Origin: Streptomyces sp. 840.1
GTDB taxonomy: Bacteria; Actinomycetota; Actinomycetes; Streptomycetales; Streptomycetaceae
Assembly: GCF_003751445.1 (NCBI RefSeq)
Contig: NZ_RJUU01000003.1
Span: forward strand, 1-64,000
Length of the DNA stretch: 64,000 nucleotides
Direction of reading: 5' to 3'
Shown here: one piece after another, positions 41,748 to 50,375 of the stretch
Layout of the letters: each line of letters opens with the position of its first letter
How positions within the stretch are numbered: the first letter of the stretch is position 1
Made by a program: the position numbers and the translations under genes
The notes under the pieces: generated by a model
The model's input: the letters and a program-made list of their open reading frames with translations, nothing else
What the model was told of the DNA's origin: nothing
Database searches by the model: none

Positions 41748-41761
41748 GACGATCTCCCGAC

Positions 41762-41818
41762 TGATGACAGCATCTGTTGTCATTGACCGTACCAGCTGAT
41801 GACAGCCCCTGTTGTCGT
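41762..41818. promoter_or_regulatory. Two tandem TetR operators
   Basis: TGATGACAGCATCTGTTGTC starts at 41762 and TGATGACAGCCCCTGTTGTC at 41797. Each is a near-palindrome (TGACA and TGTTGTCA arms) and the two copies differ by two bases within these 20. They lie 35 bases apart in the 83-base gap between the divergent oxidoreductase and tetR starts. Confidence 0.8.
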
Positions 41819-41830
41819 ACACTGGTGGGT

Positions 41831-42403
41831 ATGCCGCGATGGGAATCTGACGCACAGGGCCGGCTCGAACGCGCGGCGCTCGAGCTGTTCGAGACGCATG
41901 GGTTCGAGCGCACCTCGGTCGCGCAGATCGCAGGCGCCGCCGGTCTGAAGGAGCGGTCCTTCTACCGCTACTTCCCCGACAAGCGGGAAGTCCTCTTCGC
42001 CGGTGACGAACTCGAGGCCCACCTCGTCGCGCAGGTCGAGGCGGCCGACCCGGGCCTCACTCCCATCGAGGCGCTGCTGACCGCGCTGGGAACCGCAGAG
42101 GAGATCTTCCGCCCGCGCGAGTACCTGCTGCGCCGGGGAAGAGTGATCGCCGCCAACCCGGCACTGGCCGAGCGTGATCTGATCAAGCTCGCCGACATCG
42201 CCGACGCGCTGGCGCCGGCGCTCGAGCGCCGCGGCGTCACGCCTGGAAAAGCACGCTTCATCATCGATGTGGTACTGGCGATCCACCGGCGCGCCATGCC
42301 CCGCTGGCTGGCCGAGCCGGACACCACCCTCGCTCAGCTCATGGCTCAGGCCGCCGCCGAGCTGCGCGAAGTGGTCGCGACGCCGGCTCCAACGATCCGC
42401 TGA
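41831..42403 (+). CDS. TetR-family regulator
   Basis: 190 residues from ATG 41831, chosen because the domain begins there (MPRWESDAQGRLERAALELF). The helix-turn-helix is RTSVAQIAGAAGLKERSFYR followed by YFPDKREVLF. The C-terminal ligand domain includes LRRGRVIAANPALAERDLIK and HRRAMPRWLAEPDTTLAQLM. Two near-identical palindromes lie directly upstream. It should repress itself and the divergent oxidoreductase. Confidence 0.9.
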   Translation: MPRWESDAQGRLERAALELFETHGFERTSVAQIAGAAGLKERSFYRYFPDKREVLFAGDELEAHLVAQVEAADPGLTPIEALLTALGTAEEIFRPREYLLRRGRVIAANPALAERDLIKLADIADALAPALERRGVTPGKARFIIDVVLAIHRRAMPRWLAEPDTTLAQLMAQAAAELREVVATPAPTIR

Positions 42404-42707
42404 GCCGGCCGCAAACATGCCTCGCAGGTGAGCGTGGAACCGGATGTCCCGGAAACGGCCTTACCCCAGTGCGGCTTCCTGTCCATCTGGTGGGTTCCTT
42501 GAGAGATCGTCGCCGGTAATGACTGCGCCGAGGTGCTGACTGATGGTGTCGGCGCCAATTGGACCAGTGCAGCGGTTTGGCCGTGGTGATGGCCGGCGGC
42601 CTGTTCCTGAGCATGCTCGCGCTCATCATCTCGGCGATCGTCGCGGGTTTCGGAGCCAACAGCAAAAACCCTTGCGCCATACCGGAGCCGTTCGCTTCGA
42701 AGCCACC
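42404..42707. other. Intergenic region with a possible 40-codon membrane peptide
   Basis: At 42589-42711 the plus strand encodes a 40-residue frame with one hydrophobic helix (MAGGLFLSMLALIISAIVAG) and a short polar tail. No good ribosome-binding site is seen. It may be a remnant of a small membrane protein. Otherwise nothing is supported. Confidence 0.25.
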
Positions 42708-43286
42708 CTAAGACTTGTCCCGTAAATGATCTCTGACCGGTGCGGCCGTGGTCAGTGACCAGTCCGACCGCTCGCCTATCCGGCGCGAGGTGGAGGTTGT
42801 GCACCCGGGCAATGCCGAGCATGGCGTGGTGGACGCCCGTCGCCTTTGAGGCGGCAGTCGCGGAGGATCTTCCAGGTCTTCATGCGGGCGAAGGGGCGAA
42901 GGCGTGCTCGACCCGGGCGCGGACCTGGTTGTGGGACTTGTTGTGGGCCTGCTTCCAGTCCCGTCCACGATGAGCACGGTGTCCTTTGCAAACCGCTTGC
43001 GGGGCCGAAGCGCGAGCAGGGGGCCGCGGTGGTTGATGACTCGGCCGGCCGTTGACTCCGAGACACCGAACAGCGGGGCGAGCTGCCGCAACGTCAGATT
43101 GGTGCGCCAGTACGCAGTGACCAGCAACACCCGATCCTCGAGCGGCAGGCGCCACGGCCGGCCACGGTGGACCACATCAGCTCCACCACGCCGCAGCGTG
43201 GTCAGCAGTTTGCCGAAGCAGCGCGGGCTCAGCCCTGCGAACGGGGTTATCCAGGACGGCTCCGATGCCGTGATCACACTCGCCAC
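42708..43286 (-). pseudogene. IS5-type transposase with a large internal deletion
   Basis: Starts at GTG 43286 (ASVITASEPSWITPFAGLSP). The first half is normal: WRLPLEDRVLLVTAYWRTNL, TLRQLAPLFGVSESTAGRVI, KDTVLIVDGT with the first catalytic Asp. Then it jumps to WKQAHNKSHNQVRARVEHAF, which normally lies far downstream. A frameshift follows (RMKTWKILRDCRLKGDG, AMPSMAWW-type end in another frame). Roughly the middle third, including the second Asp, is missing. The element is dead but could still be mobilised if its ends are intact. Confidence 0.7.
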
Positions 43287-43378
43287 ATCATGATCATCAC
43301 TCAGGCCCGCCTCGTGCCGAGACGATCCCACAGCTACGCTGATCGGGGCAGTCCACAGGGCGCTAGACCGGGGGAACC

Positions 43379-43930
43379 GTGAACCGACCGCTGCTGTTCC
43401 TCGACGTGGACGGGCCACTCAACCCCTTTGCAGCCCAGCCGGAGAGGCGTCCCGACGGCTACACCACACTCAGAGTCCCCCGGAACGACGCCCATGAGGA
43501 CGACAGGGGCCTCTCGTCCCGACGGCGCCCCCTACGGGTCTGGCTCAACCCAGAGCACGGACGAATCCTGCTCCAGCTCGGCTTCGAACTGTGCTGGGCG
43601 ACCACATGGATGGACACCGCCAACCGGTGGATCGCACCGGTCCTCGGCCTTCCGGAACTTCCCTTCGTGGACTTTGGCAACGTTCTACTCCAGGAACGCC
43701 CTGACGGAGTTCACTGGAAGACCGGACCGCTGGTGGACTACGCAGGCGGCCGTCCCTTCGCTTGGGTGGACGACGAGCAGAGCGAGCTGGATCACACCTA
43801 CGTGACCGCCCACCACCAAGCGCCCGGACTCCTCCATCACGTCAACCCGCGGATCGGCCTACGGAAGGACGACTTCCGCACGCTCGCCGACTTCGCCCGG
43901 TCCCTGAACATCTCGCGAAGCACCGGCTGA
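43379..43930 (+). CDS. HAD-like phosphatase-fold protein
   Basis: 183 residues from GTG 43379, with GGGGG upstream. It has HAD-superfamily motifs: RPLLFLDVDGPLNPF (motif I, DxDG), FELCWATTWMDTANRWIAP (motif II, T) and RPFAWVDDEQSELDHTYVTA (motif IV, DD). The protein has no large cap, as in small nucleotidase-type HAD proteins. This type recurs in Streptomyces as a secondary-metabolism or housekeeping hypothetical. The substrate is not predictable. Confidence 0.75.
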   Translation: MNRPLLFLDVDGPLNPFAAQPERRPDGYTTLRVPRNDAHEDDRGLSSRRRPLRVWLNPEHGRILLQLGFELCWATTWMDTANRWIAPVLGLPELPFVDFGNVLLQERPDGVHWKTGPLVDYAGGRPFAWVDDEQSELDHTYVTAHHQAPGLLHHVNPRIGLRKDDFRTLADFARSLNISRSTG

Positions 43931-44202
43931 GCGCCTCACCAGCTCTTCCCAGGCTGTTCCGACTCGGAGCCAAGATCATTGCGGGACAGCCCTCAGGGCC
44001 CCTGCCTCTGACCGGCAGACGTCACAGGGATGTGCTGCAAGGCGTCCAGTTGCTCTTTGGTCCCAGCTACGCACTCGTGATCCGATTCGGAGATCGCTCC
44101 GTCTGACGCGGCTTCAAATTTCCACGTGGCCCACAGGTTCTGTGTGCCCCCATATCCCTGAGAACTCACGCGGCTCATGTGGGGCTGCTGGGGGGCTATT
44201 AT
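43931..44202. other. Intergenic stretch
   Basis: No supported gene; composition close to the decayed DNA that follows. Confidence 0.3.
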
Positions 44203-44279
44203 GCGCCGATTCCAATGGAACCGACTTAAGCGGAGCCGGAATCCAGGTCGGTGATGATGCCATCCCAGGTCTCGTCCCC
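44203..44279 (-). pseudogene. Remnant of the 322-855 gene family, 3' end
   Basis: Read on the plus strand, GCGCCGATTCCAATGGA, then GGAATCCAGGTCGGTGATGA and CATCCCAGGTCTCGTCC match 323-413 closely (GCGCCGATCCCGATGGA, GGAGTCCAGGTCGGTAATGA, CGTCCCAGATCTCGTCC). This is the last 25 or so codons of the helix-turn-helix protein at 322-855, with small deletions. The upstream part of the gene is absent. Confidence 0.65.
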
Positions 44280-44655
44280 CGTACCTTGTTGTGGGCCACC
44301 CGTCGCGCCGAATCGGCTGGCCCCTCCACTTACCACCTGGCGCTCGGACAGCACACCTCGGTCACAGGAGCAGATCGCTCTCAGTCGCGGCCAGGCTGGT
44401 CAACGTCCCCTAGCCGCGGCGAGAGCGCACCGGGCTGCCCGTCCCAACAGGCAACCCGGCAGACCTACGTGGTCACGGCGCTATGGCCTGTTTTCGAACT
44501 GCCGTCGTCGCCCGAAGGGCGGCCGGGGGCCGTCAGGTGCGTGCTCTCGGCGTGCCGGCCCCAGACCCCTGTACTGGACGTACCGGGGCCCGGGGCCGGT
44601 GCGGCGAGAGTGCGTGCATGGCGCCGCGCGGCAGACGGCAGTTCGACGACAGGCC
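44280..44655. other. Region without a supported gene
   Basis: 376 bases between the remnant at 44203-44279 and the hydrolase gene. Frames are open on both strands but lack motifs. Confidence 0.35.
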
Positions 44656-45396
44656 CTAGCTCAGGTGGCGAGAAAAGAACCGCGCTGCGGAGTCCCCCGC
44701 GAACTGCGGGACGCCGGTGTGCCCGCCCATGTTGGCGTGCAGCGTCTTCTCCTTGGAACCGAAGGCGTCGAACAGGTCCAGAGCTACCTGCCGGTCGTTC
44801 CCCTCGTCGTCCCACTGCAGCAGGACATGCAGGGGAATGGTGACCCGGCGGGCATCCTCGAATATGACGCGAGGAACGAAACTCCCGGCGAACAGGACGG
44901 CTGCCGAGATGCGTGGCTCGACCGCAGCCAGTCGGGTCCCAATGGAGATCACTCCCCCTGAGTAGCCGACCGGCCCGCCGATTTCGGGCAGAGCGAGGAG
45001 CGCGTCGAGGGCGGCCTGCCATTCCGGGACCGCCTTTTCGACCAGCGGGAGGATGAGGGCCTCGATGATTTCCTCGCCAACCGGCTCGTCGGCAGCCATC
45101 GCTCTGCGGAGGTCTGCGCGAGCCTGCTCGACGGCGGGCCAACGGGGCCGGTCACCGCTCCCCGGAAGCTCGATGGTGGCTGCGGCGAAACCATCCGCCG
45201 CAGCGTCCCGGGCTCGACCTGCCAGTCGGGAGTGCATCTTGTGAAGTCCGAGCGGGGGGTGGCCCAGCAGAATCAGCGGCGCGGGTGCGGATGCGGATTT
45301 CGATCCGGGTGTCCAGAGGATGCCGGGGATCTCGCCAAGGGTGAATTCGCGCTCGAGGACGCCGTCGTCGAGATGATGTTCAGAAGTGAAATGCAC
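44656..45396 (-). CDS. Alpha/beta hydrolase, dienelactone-hydrolase-like
   Basis: 246 residues, ATG 45396. Features of the fold are LILLGHPPLGLHKMHSRLAG (oxyanion-hole region), the nucleophile elbow IGGPVGYSGGVISIGTRLAA with Ser146, VTIPLHVLLQWDDEGNDRQV (acid residue region) and TLHANMGGHTGVPQ with the catalytic His. No signal peptide. It is a typical cytosolic esterase or hydrolase with no clear partner gene. Confidence 0.8.
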   Translation of the reverse strand: MHFTSEHHLDDGVLEREFTLGEIPGILWTPGSKSASAPAPLILLGHPPLGLHKMHSRLAGRARDAAADGFAAATIELPGSGDRPRWPAVEQARADLRRAMAADEPVGEEIIEALILPLVEKAVPEWQAALDALLALPEIGGPVGYSGGVISIGTRLAAVEPRISAAVLFAGSFVPRVIFEDARRVTIPLHVLLQWDDEGNDRQVALDLFDAFGSKEKTLHANMGGHTGVPQFAGDSAARFFSRHLS

Positions 45397-45750
45397 GGTC
45401 GTGCCTTTCGGGAGTGCTCAGAGCGGCGCTCCCGGACGACCTATCGCCCGACCGTGACCCCGGAGGAGAGCACCCATGTCGATACGTTCACGGGTACCAC
45501 CTCCTCTTTCTCTCGCACGGCCTCCGGAAGACTAGCAACGCTTGCCGTGATTGGCCAACGAGTTCTTGTGAGCACTCGGTAGCCATACGGCAACGCTTCA
45601 GAGCGCTACGCAGAGCTACGCGTGGCCTCATCGCGGCCTCCTGAGACGAGTTCGCGTTCGGCAGCCATTCCGATCGTCTCGCCCCTGTGGATCCTGAAGG
45701 GTCCTACGCCCTCGGCCAGGGCAGGAATTGGCGACCTCGTCGGCCAGTGA
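45397..45750. other. Intergenic region
   Basis: 354 bases between two minus-strand genes. It should hold the promoter of the hydrolase gene. No gene or strong repeat seen. Confidence 0.4.
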
Positions 45751-46131
45751 TCAATGACCGGTTCCCAGTGGAAGGCCTGGTTGAAACTCGTGGACCACCT
45801 GGATCGCGCCGACGATGTGGGCGTTGAAGTCATCCAGTTCTTCGGCCGGAACCCAGAGCTCGAGGATCGTCCGCCCGCCGGCCTGTTGGATGGGGTACCG
45901 GCTCAAGAACTCCGACTCGACCTGAAAACGAGTCACGAAACCTGCGCCATCGTGCTTGACGTTCCAGTCCCGAGCGATTCTGACCGCGTAGTCCTCGTTG
46001 AGGACGGGGTAGAAGATCGGCTGTTCGGGCAGCCGAGGCGGCCAAGCACGCCAGTTCAGTTCCCGAACCAGATCCAGTTCCTTGGGACCGGTGGGGCGCC
46101 ACAGCGTCGTCGTTGCCTGCTGGCTGGTCAT
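45751..46131 (-). CDS. Conserved protein of the ADP-ribosylation/crystallin J1-labelled family
   Basis: 126 residues from ATG 46131 (MTSQQATTTLWRPTGPKELD). Conserved patches are LNWRAWPPRLPEQPIFYPVL, NEDYAVRIARDWNVKHDGAG, FVTRFQVESEFLSRYPIQQA and ELWVPAEELDDFNAHIVGAI. Proteins of exactly this style are often labelled ADP-ribosylation/crystallin J1 in databases, but they are far shorter than ADP-ribosyl hydrolases and lack their motifs. The Arg-x-Phe and Glu-Leu-Trp-Val-Pro-Glu pattern is more like a small ADP-ribosyltransferase-fold domain. Function unknown. Confidence 0.7.
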   Translation of the reverse strand: MTSQQATTTLWRPTGPKELDLVRELNWRAWPPRLPEQPIFYPVLNEDYAVRIARDWNVKHDGAGFVTRFQVESEFLSRYPIQQAGGRTILELWVPAEELDDFNAHIVGAIQVVHEFQPGLPLGTGH

Positions 46132-46501
46132 TTGAGTCACTCTCTGAACGTGGCCCGCGGCTACGGGTGGGCGGCGAGGCCCCTGCAATGGGCCGAGACC
46201 GGTGTCTACCTCACCCTTGCCATGGGGCTCAGTGCCCTGTGTGTCTGGTGGACACGGGAGCGTCGGAGCTGAAGCACGGGACGAGCGCTGCTGCTCGCGG
46301 TGAACGAGGGCCAACCTTGTCGCCCGAGCAGGTGCTTGTTGCGCTCCTGCTGGTGAGCTTCTGTGGCTTCGCCGGTGAATCGCGAGGTGCCGGTGGTCGG
46401 ACGAGCGCTGAGCGGAACCGCCCGCGCCCGGTACGACAGCAGGGTCCGCAACGCGCGCCGCGTTCCGGACCCTGCCCTGTGGTGCTGCAGCGCGGCTGTG
46501 G
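46132..46501. other. Intergenic region
   Basis: 370 bases; no gene supported on either strand. Confidence 0.35.
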
Positions 46502-46720
46502 TCAGCGCTGTGCGGTGTCGTCGCCCGCCTGCCCGGCTTCGTCGTCAGCTGCGCCTGCCTTCTCGCGCATCTTGCGCACCAGCTCCGCCTTACGGTCGGC
46601 GGCACCCTGGCGGTCGAGGTTGCGGTGCGGACCATTGTTCTGCCGCTCGGCGCGGGACAGCCTCTTACGCTGGCCGCCGCCCATGCCCACGGGGTTGTTG
46701 ATGTTCTTGCTCACGGTCAC
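46502..46720 (-). CDS. DUF6243-type small basic protein
   Basis: 72 residues from GTG 46720 (MTVSKNINNPVGMGGGQRKR). It continues LSRAERQNNGPHRNLDRQGA and ADRKAELVRKMREKA. The NNPVGMGGGQRKxLSR start and the polar, intrinsically disordered composition are typical of the conserved Streptomyces DUF6243 family. Molecular role unknown; expression in stress or sporulation is possible. Confidence 0.75.
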   Translation of the reverse strand: MTVSKNINNPVGMGGGQRKRLSRAERQNNGPHRNLDRQGAADRKAELVRKMREKAGAADDEAGQAGDDTAQR

Positions 46721-47253
46721 GGGTTCTCCCGGAATGATGTGAAGTGATCTACGGATTCATCTTGGGGACGGGCCCGGCGGCGTCGCTGGACGCCAGCAGC
46801 AGCCCGTCACGCGCTCACTCGTAAATCGGCGTCTGGAAGAACATGCCCAAGACGTTACCCGGTTCCGTCAGCCCCGCGCACCAGTCTCTCGCACGCCCGG
46901 CTTCGGCCGGGCCGATGGCAGCCTCCGGAGTCCGCCGCTTCCTTCCCCGCGCGGGAAGCTCAGCACATCTGTACCGCCGACATCGCTTGTCGCCTCCACG
47001 GCACAGTGAGGGCATACGGCCTGGTGAACGCCAGAAAATTCTACCAGGACGGATTTCAGCGGGCCTGAGCTTCAACCGCGAGCAGGTCGAAGACGGTGGC
47101 TAGGTGGTAGCCCGGCCGCGGTATCAGGCAGCAGATTCCTGGGCAGCACCTGGGTGGACGGCGAGCGCAAGCTCGTCGCCGTCACTCAGAGCGATCGTCT
47201 GCGTTCTCGTGAGGCTGCCCACCACGACCGCCACGCGGTGCGAAGATGCGTTC
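46721..47253. other. Intergenic region
   Basis: 533 bases between divergent genes. Open frames on both strands lack coding character. It should contain the promoters of both neighbours. Nothing else recognised. Confidence 0.35.
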
Positions 47254-47640
47254 GTGGTGACAGATGCCGAGTGGACTCGGATTCGAAGCGGGCTGCGCTT
47301 TGGGCAGGTTTTTGAAGGCACCGTCGTGAAGGTTCCCCGGCCCGGTGCGATCGGGATTTTCGTGGACATCGGCCTGAGCGTCGGGGGCTTCGTCGACGTC
47401 CTGTTACTTCCGGAACAAAGCGATGGCTGGCCGGCGGAGGGAACAGTTGCGGATTTCGAGATCTGGTGGGCGGGAAGCAGCCACCAAATCCGGCTGAAGC
47501 CGTCTGATTCTCGGTATCTTCGGGGCGACTTCGCAGACTTCGTTGCACGCTTCCGCCCCAATTGGTCATCCGAGGTGGGTCAGCGCGTTCTTGATCCCGG
47601 CCCCGGCTCTCGATGGGGTGGGGCCATCGATACGACCTGA
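47254..47640 (+). CDS. S1 RNA-binding-domain-like small protein
   Basis: 128 residues from GTG 47254 (47257 is an equal alternative). The stretch WTRIRSGLRFGQVFEGTVVK, VPRPGAIGIFVDIGLSVGGF, VDVLLLPEQSDGWPAEGTVA, DFEIWWAGSSHQIRLKPSDS follows the five-strand S1/OB pattern (G-x-V-x-x-V-x-x-x-G-x-F-V-D-I-G). Small single-S1 proteins occur in Streptomyces as possible RNA-binding or immunity-like factors. The C-terminal 35 residues are not part of the fold. Confidence 0.65.
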   Translation: MVTDAEWTRIRSGLRFGQVFEGTVVKVPRPGAIGIFVDIGLSVGGFVDVLLLPEQSDGWPAEGTVADFEIWWAGSSHQIRLKPSDSRYLRGDFADFVARFRPNWSSEVGQRVLDPGPGSRWGGAIDTT

Positions 47641-47656
47641 TGGGTACGGTGCGGGC

Positions 47657-48215
47657 ATGGTGAATTTCGTGCTGGTTGCAGGTGCCGGCTCGGGGCGTGG
47701 GCGTGGGACGAGGTGGTGCGCATCTACACGCGGCCGGCCACAGCGCTTGGCCGCTGACGCTGTCCGGTCTCGCTGACAAGCGGGGCGTGCCGGCGAGGCA
47801 GCAGACCCACGTCCAGGGCATCGTTGCCGAGGTCGAACGCCGGGATTTGCGGGACGTCGTCCTGGTCGGTCACAGCTACTCGGGCATCCCGGTCGGTCAG
47901 GCCGCGGAGCAGCTCGGTGAACGGCTGGATCGCGTGGTTTTCGTCGGCTCCAGTGTTCCGACTGACGGCGAGTCGTTTGTCTCCGCCCGGCCGGACGGCG
48001 GGGCAGGCGTGAAGGCATCGATCGCCGGGAATGAAGGGTTCTGGCCACTCGTGCCCGCAGCTCACTTCGACGGCGAGGGTCTCACCGATGAGCAGATCGC
48101 ACGCCTCATGCATGGCTCTACGCCGCGCCCTGGCGCAACGCTGACCGAGCCTGCCCTGCCGGCGCGGCCGCTCGGTGAACTTCCCGCGACGTACATAAGG
48201 ACCGGTGCCCCGTGA
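47657..48215 (+). pseudogene. Alpha/beta hydrolase, two frameshifts and truncated
   Basis: ATG 47657 begins VNFVLVAGAG. The normal family sequence (VAGAWLGAWAWDEVVRHL) is restored if one base is added at about 47689 and one at about 47716; downstream the reading is AAGHSAWPLTLSGLADKRGV, DVVLVGHSYSGIPVGQAAEQ (nucleophile Ser in GHSYSG) and LDRVVFVGSSVPTDGESFVS. The C-terminal third, with the catalytic His, is missing; the frame stops at 48215 after LPATYIRTGAP. Non-functional as sequenced. Confidence 0.75.
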
Positions 48216-48521
48216 GCCGGTTGGTGTCGCCCGCGACTGACTGGCGCCGGCGGTAGTCGACCGAGGCTAATGCGGGAGGCCAGCCGCTTCGGGAGCCTCG
48301 CATCGTGCGGTTGTGCCCTGGGCGGCTCGGTCGGAGATCGTGCAGCGGGTGCCGCGCCTGCGCTGGAGGCGTGGTTGCTACGGGACGCGTACGCCATCAC
48401 CGGTTCGGTGCCCGGACGGCCGCCGCCGGCGAGGTCGTGACTCCGCCGACGGCGGCCTTCGTGTCGGATGCCCCTCCCCTGCCTGGCAGTCGTCACCGCC
48501 GAGCCGACTGAGCGCGAACCG
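48216..48521. other. Intergenic region
   Basis: 306 bases between convergent features; no gene or strong hairpin recognised. Confidence 0.35.
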
Positions 48522-49736
48522 CTACTTGGAGTGTGCGCTCCGCCCCTCACACAGCCCCGTCTGGACGGCGGCTTCCATGTCGTCGTCCTGCGCGTCCGTT
48601 CCACCCGGGTCGACGTTCGTCATGACCGTTGCCTGCCTGCCGTCGGCTGTGGCGCCGCCGGCTGTCTGGTAGCCGAAGATGTCGCCGCCGTGGCCCCAGT
48701 AGAGGCCGCCGCCGCAGGGCAGCGTCCGGCTCTCCAGGCCCAGGCCGTACGCCCGGCCGTCGTCACCGCCGGTCGAGCGGGTCTTCATCATTTCCTTGAG
48801 CTGGGCCGGGTGCAGCAGCTTGCCTCGGACGAGGGCGTCCAGGAAGCGGTTGAGGTCGGTGCCGCTGGAGATCATCTCGCCGGACGCGCTCGCGATGGAG
48901 GGGTTGAACGCGGTGATGTCCATGAGCGGCGCGTCCTCGCCCGGACGGGCGTACCCGCGCGGGTGCGGTCCGGGGATCGACGTGTCATCGCCGGGCACGG
49001 AAGTGTCGTGCAGGCCGAGCGGCTCGATGACGCGCCGACGGATCTCCTCGCCGTACGGGTGTCCGGTCACCACCTCGATGAGCATGCCCGCCAGCAGGTA
49101 GTTGGTGTTGGAGTAGTTCCACACGAAGCCGGGCTTCTCACCGGGCTCCTCGGCGGTCGGCGGGTGGGCGAGCGCCAGCTTCACCAGGTCGCGGGTGTCG
49201 TGGTGGGCCAGCGGATTCTCGAGGATGTCCTGCGGGTTGAGGTAGTCGAGGTAGTCCGGCAGGCCGCTGGTGTGCTGGAGGAGCATGCGGACCGTGATCG
49301 TCCGGCCGTCGTTCCCGTGGCCGCGGACGACGCCGGGGAGGTAGCGCTCCACCGGAGCGTCGAGATCGACACGGCGCTCTCCCACCAGCTGGAGCACGAC
49401 CGTGGCCACGAAGGGCTTGGTCATGCTGCCGATCCGGAATCTGCTGTCGCCGCGCACCGACGCCTGGCTGTCCACGTCCGCGACACCGCTGGTCAGTACC
49501 GAGCTGCCGCGTCTGTCCCGCGTCGCGACGAGTGCTCCGGGCGCGCCGTCTTCGGTGGTCAACCGGTGCATGATCGCACGCAGCTGAGCATTGTCGGCAG
49601 TGTGGGTGGACTGTGCGGTCGTCGTGTTGGCCGTGGTCGCCGCGGTGGCAGCGCTACCCGGCAGGCTTCCTCCCGTCACAGTAACTGCCACGGCCAGCGT
49701 GAGTGCCCCACCCAGTGCGCGCTTGTACTTGATCAC
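48522..49736 (-). CDS. Secreted serine hydrolase, class C beta-lactamase / DD-peptidase fold
   Basis: 404 residues, ATG 49736. Sec signal peptide: IKYKRALGGALTLAVAVTVT with cleavage near GSAAT. Active-site motifs: S104-x-x-K107 in FRIGSMTKPFVATVV, Tyr208-Ser-Asn210 in GFVWNYSNTNYLLAGML, and the third motif HGG in GLYWGHGGDIFGYQTAGG. It acts outside the cell as a peptidase, esterase or beta-lactamase-like enzyme. Streptomyces encode many paralogues; the substrate cannot be told. Confidence 0.9.
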   Translation of the reverse strand: MIKYKRALGGALTLAVAVTVTGGSLPGSAATAATTANTTTAQSTHTADNAQLRAIMHRLTTEDGAPGALVATRDRRGSSVLTSGVADVDSQASVRGDSRFRIGSMTKPFVATVVLQLVGERRVDLDAPVERYLPGVVRGHGNDGRTITVRMLLQHTSGLPDYLDYLNPQDILENPLAHHDTRDLVKLALAHPPTAEEPGEKPGFVWNYSNTNYLLAGMLIEVVTGHPYGEEIRRRVIEPLGLHDTSVPGDDTSIPGPHPRGYARPGEDAPLMDITAFNPSIASASGEMISSGTDLNRFLDALVRGKLLHPAQLKEMMKTRSTGGDDGRAYGLGLESRTLPCGGGLYWGHGGDIFGYQTAGGATADGRQATVMTNVDPGGTDAQDDDMEAAVQTGLCEGRSAHSK

Positions 49737-50375
49737 GTGTCCATCCTCCGTCGTCGTAGCAAGTCCGTTGCTGCGGAGGGCCCTTCACCCGTCGCCCTCA
49801 TGTCGCACGCTTACGATGCCGGAGCGGTGCCGGCCGATGCGATGGGGCGATCATCCGAAACGGCGGGGGGATAACCCCCTTTATGGATCGCTGACTTGAG
49901 TCTGCGCCGTCTTGACGTGGCTGGTCAGGGCATTGGAGGGACACTGCGCGGTGCTGATGATGGGCAGCAGAGTTCCCTGTCAGTGGTCGGTGGTGGGTTG
50001 CCTCCCTGGATGGCCTGCCGCCCGGAGCGCGGGGTGGCCGAGGCCAGGAGTCGGGTCCCCGCGCGCGTGGGTCACCAGTTCGGTGTGGACGGGGTCCCGT
50101 GCTGTGACGGCGAGCCCGGGACGGGCGAGGATCTGCGTCGGTTCCAGGTCAGTCGTCCCTGCGCAGTGGCGGATCCGGAATATCGTCCGGGCGGCCGTGT
50201 ACGCCGGCCCCGCAGCGGGGCGGCAAACGGCTCCGGGCGTTCTCCCATGCCCGCCGCCGGCGCGATCAGCGCCCTGGCAGCGTCCGCATGCGCCCCGATC
50301 ACTGACGGCACGCGACCAACGGGGCCGCCGGCCTCCTGTCCGTCAGCTGTCGCGCTGACCCGCTTCGTCACGCGG
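49737..50375. other. Region without a supported gene
   Basis: 639 bases between two minus-strand genes. The plus strand is open throughout, but this is a GC-composition effect. It should hold the promoter of the serine hydrolase gene. No repeats noted. Confidence 0.4.
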
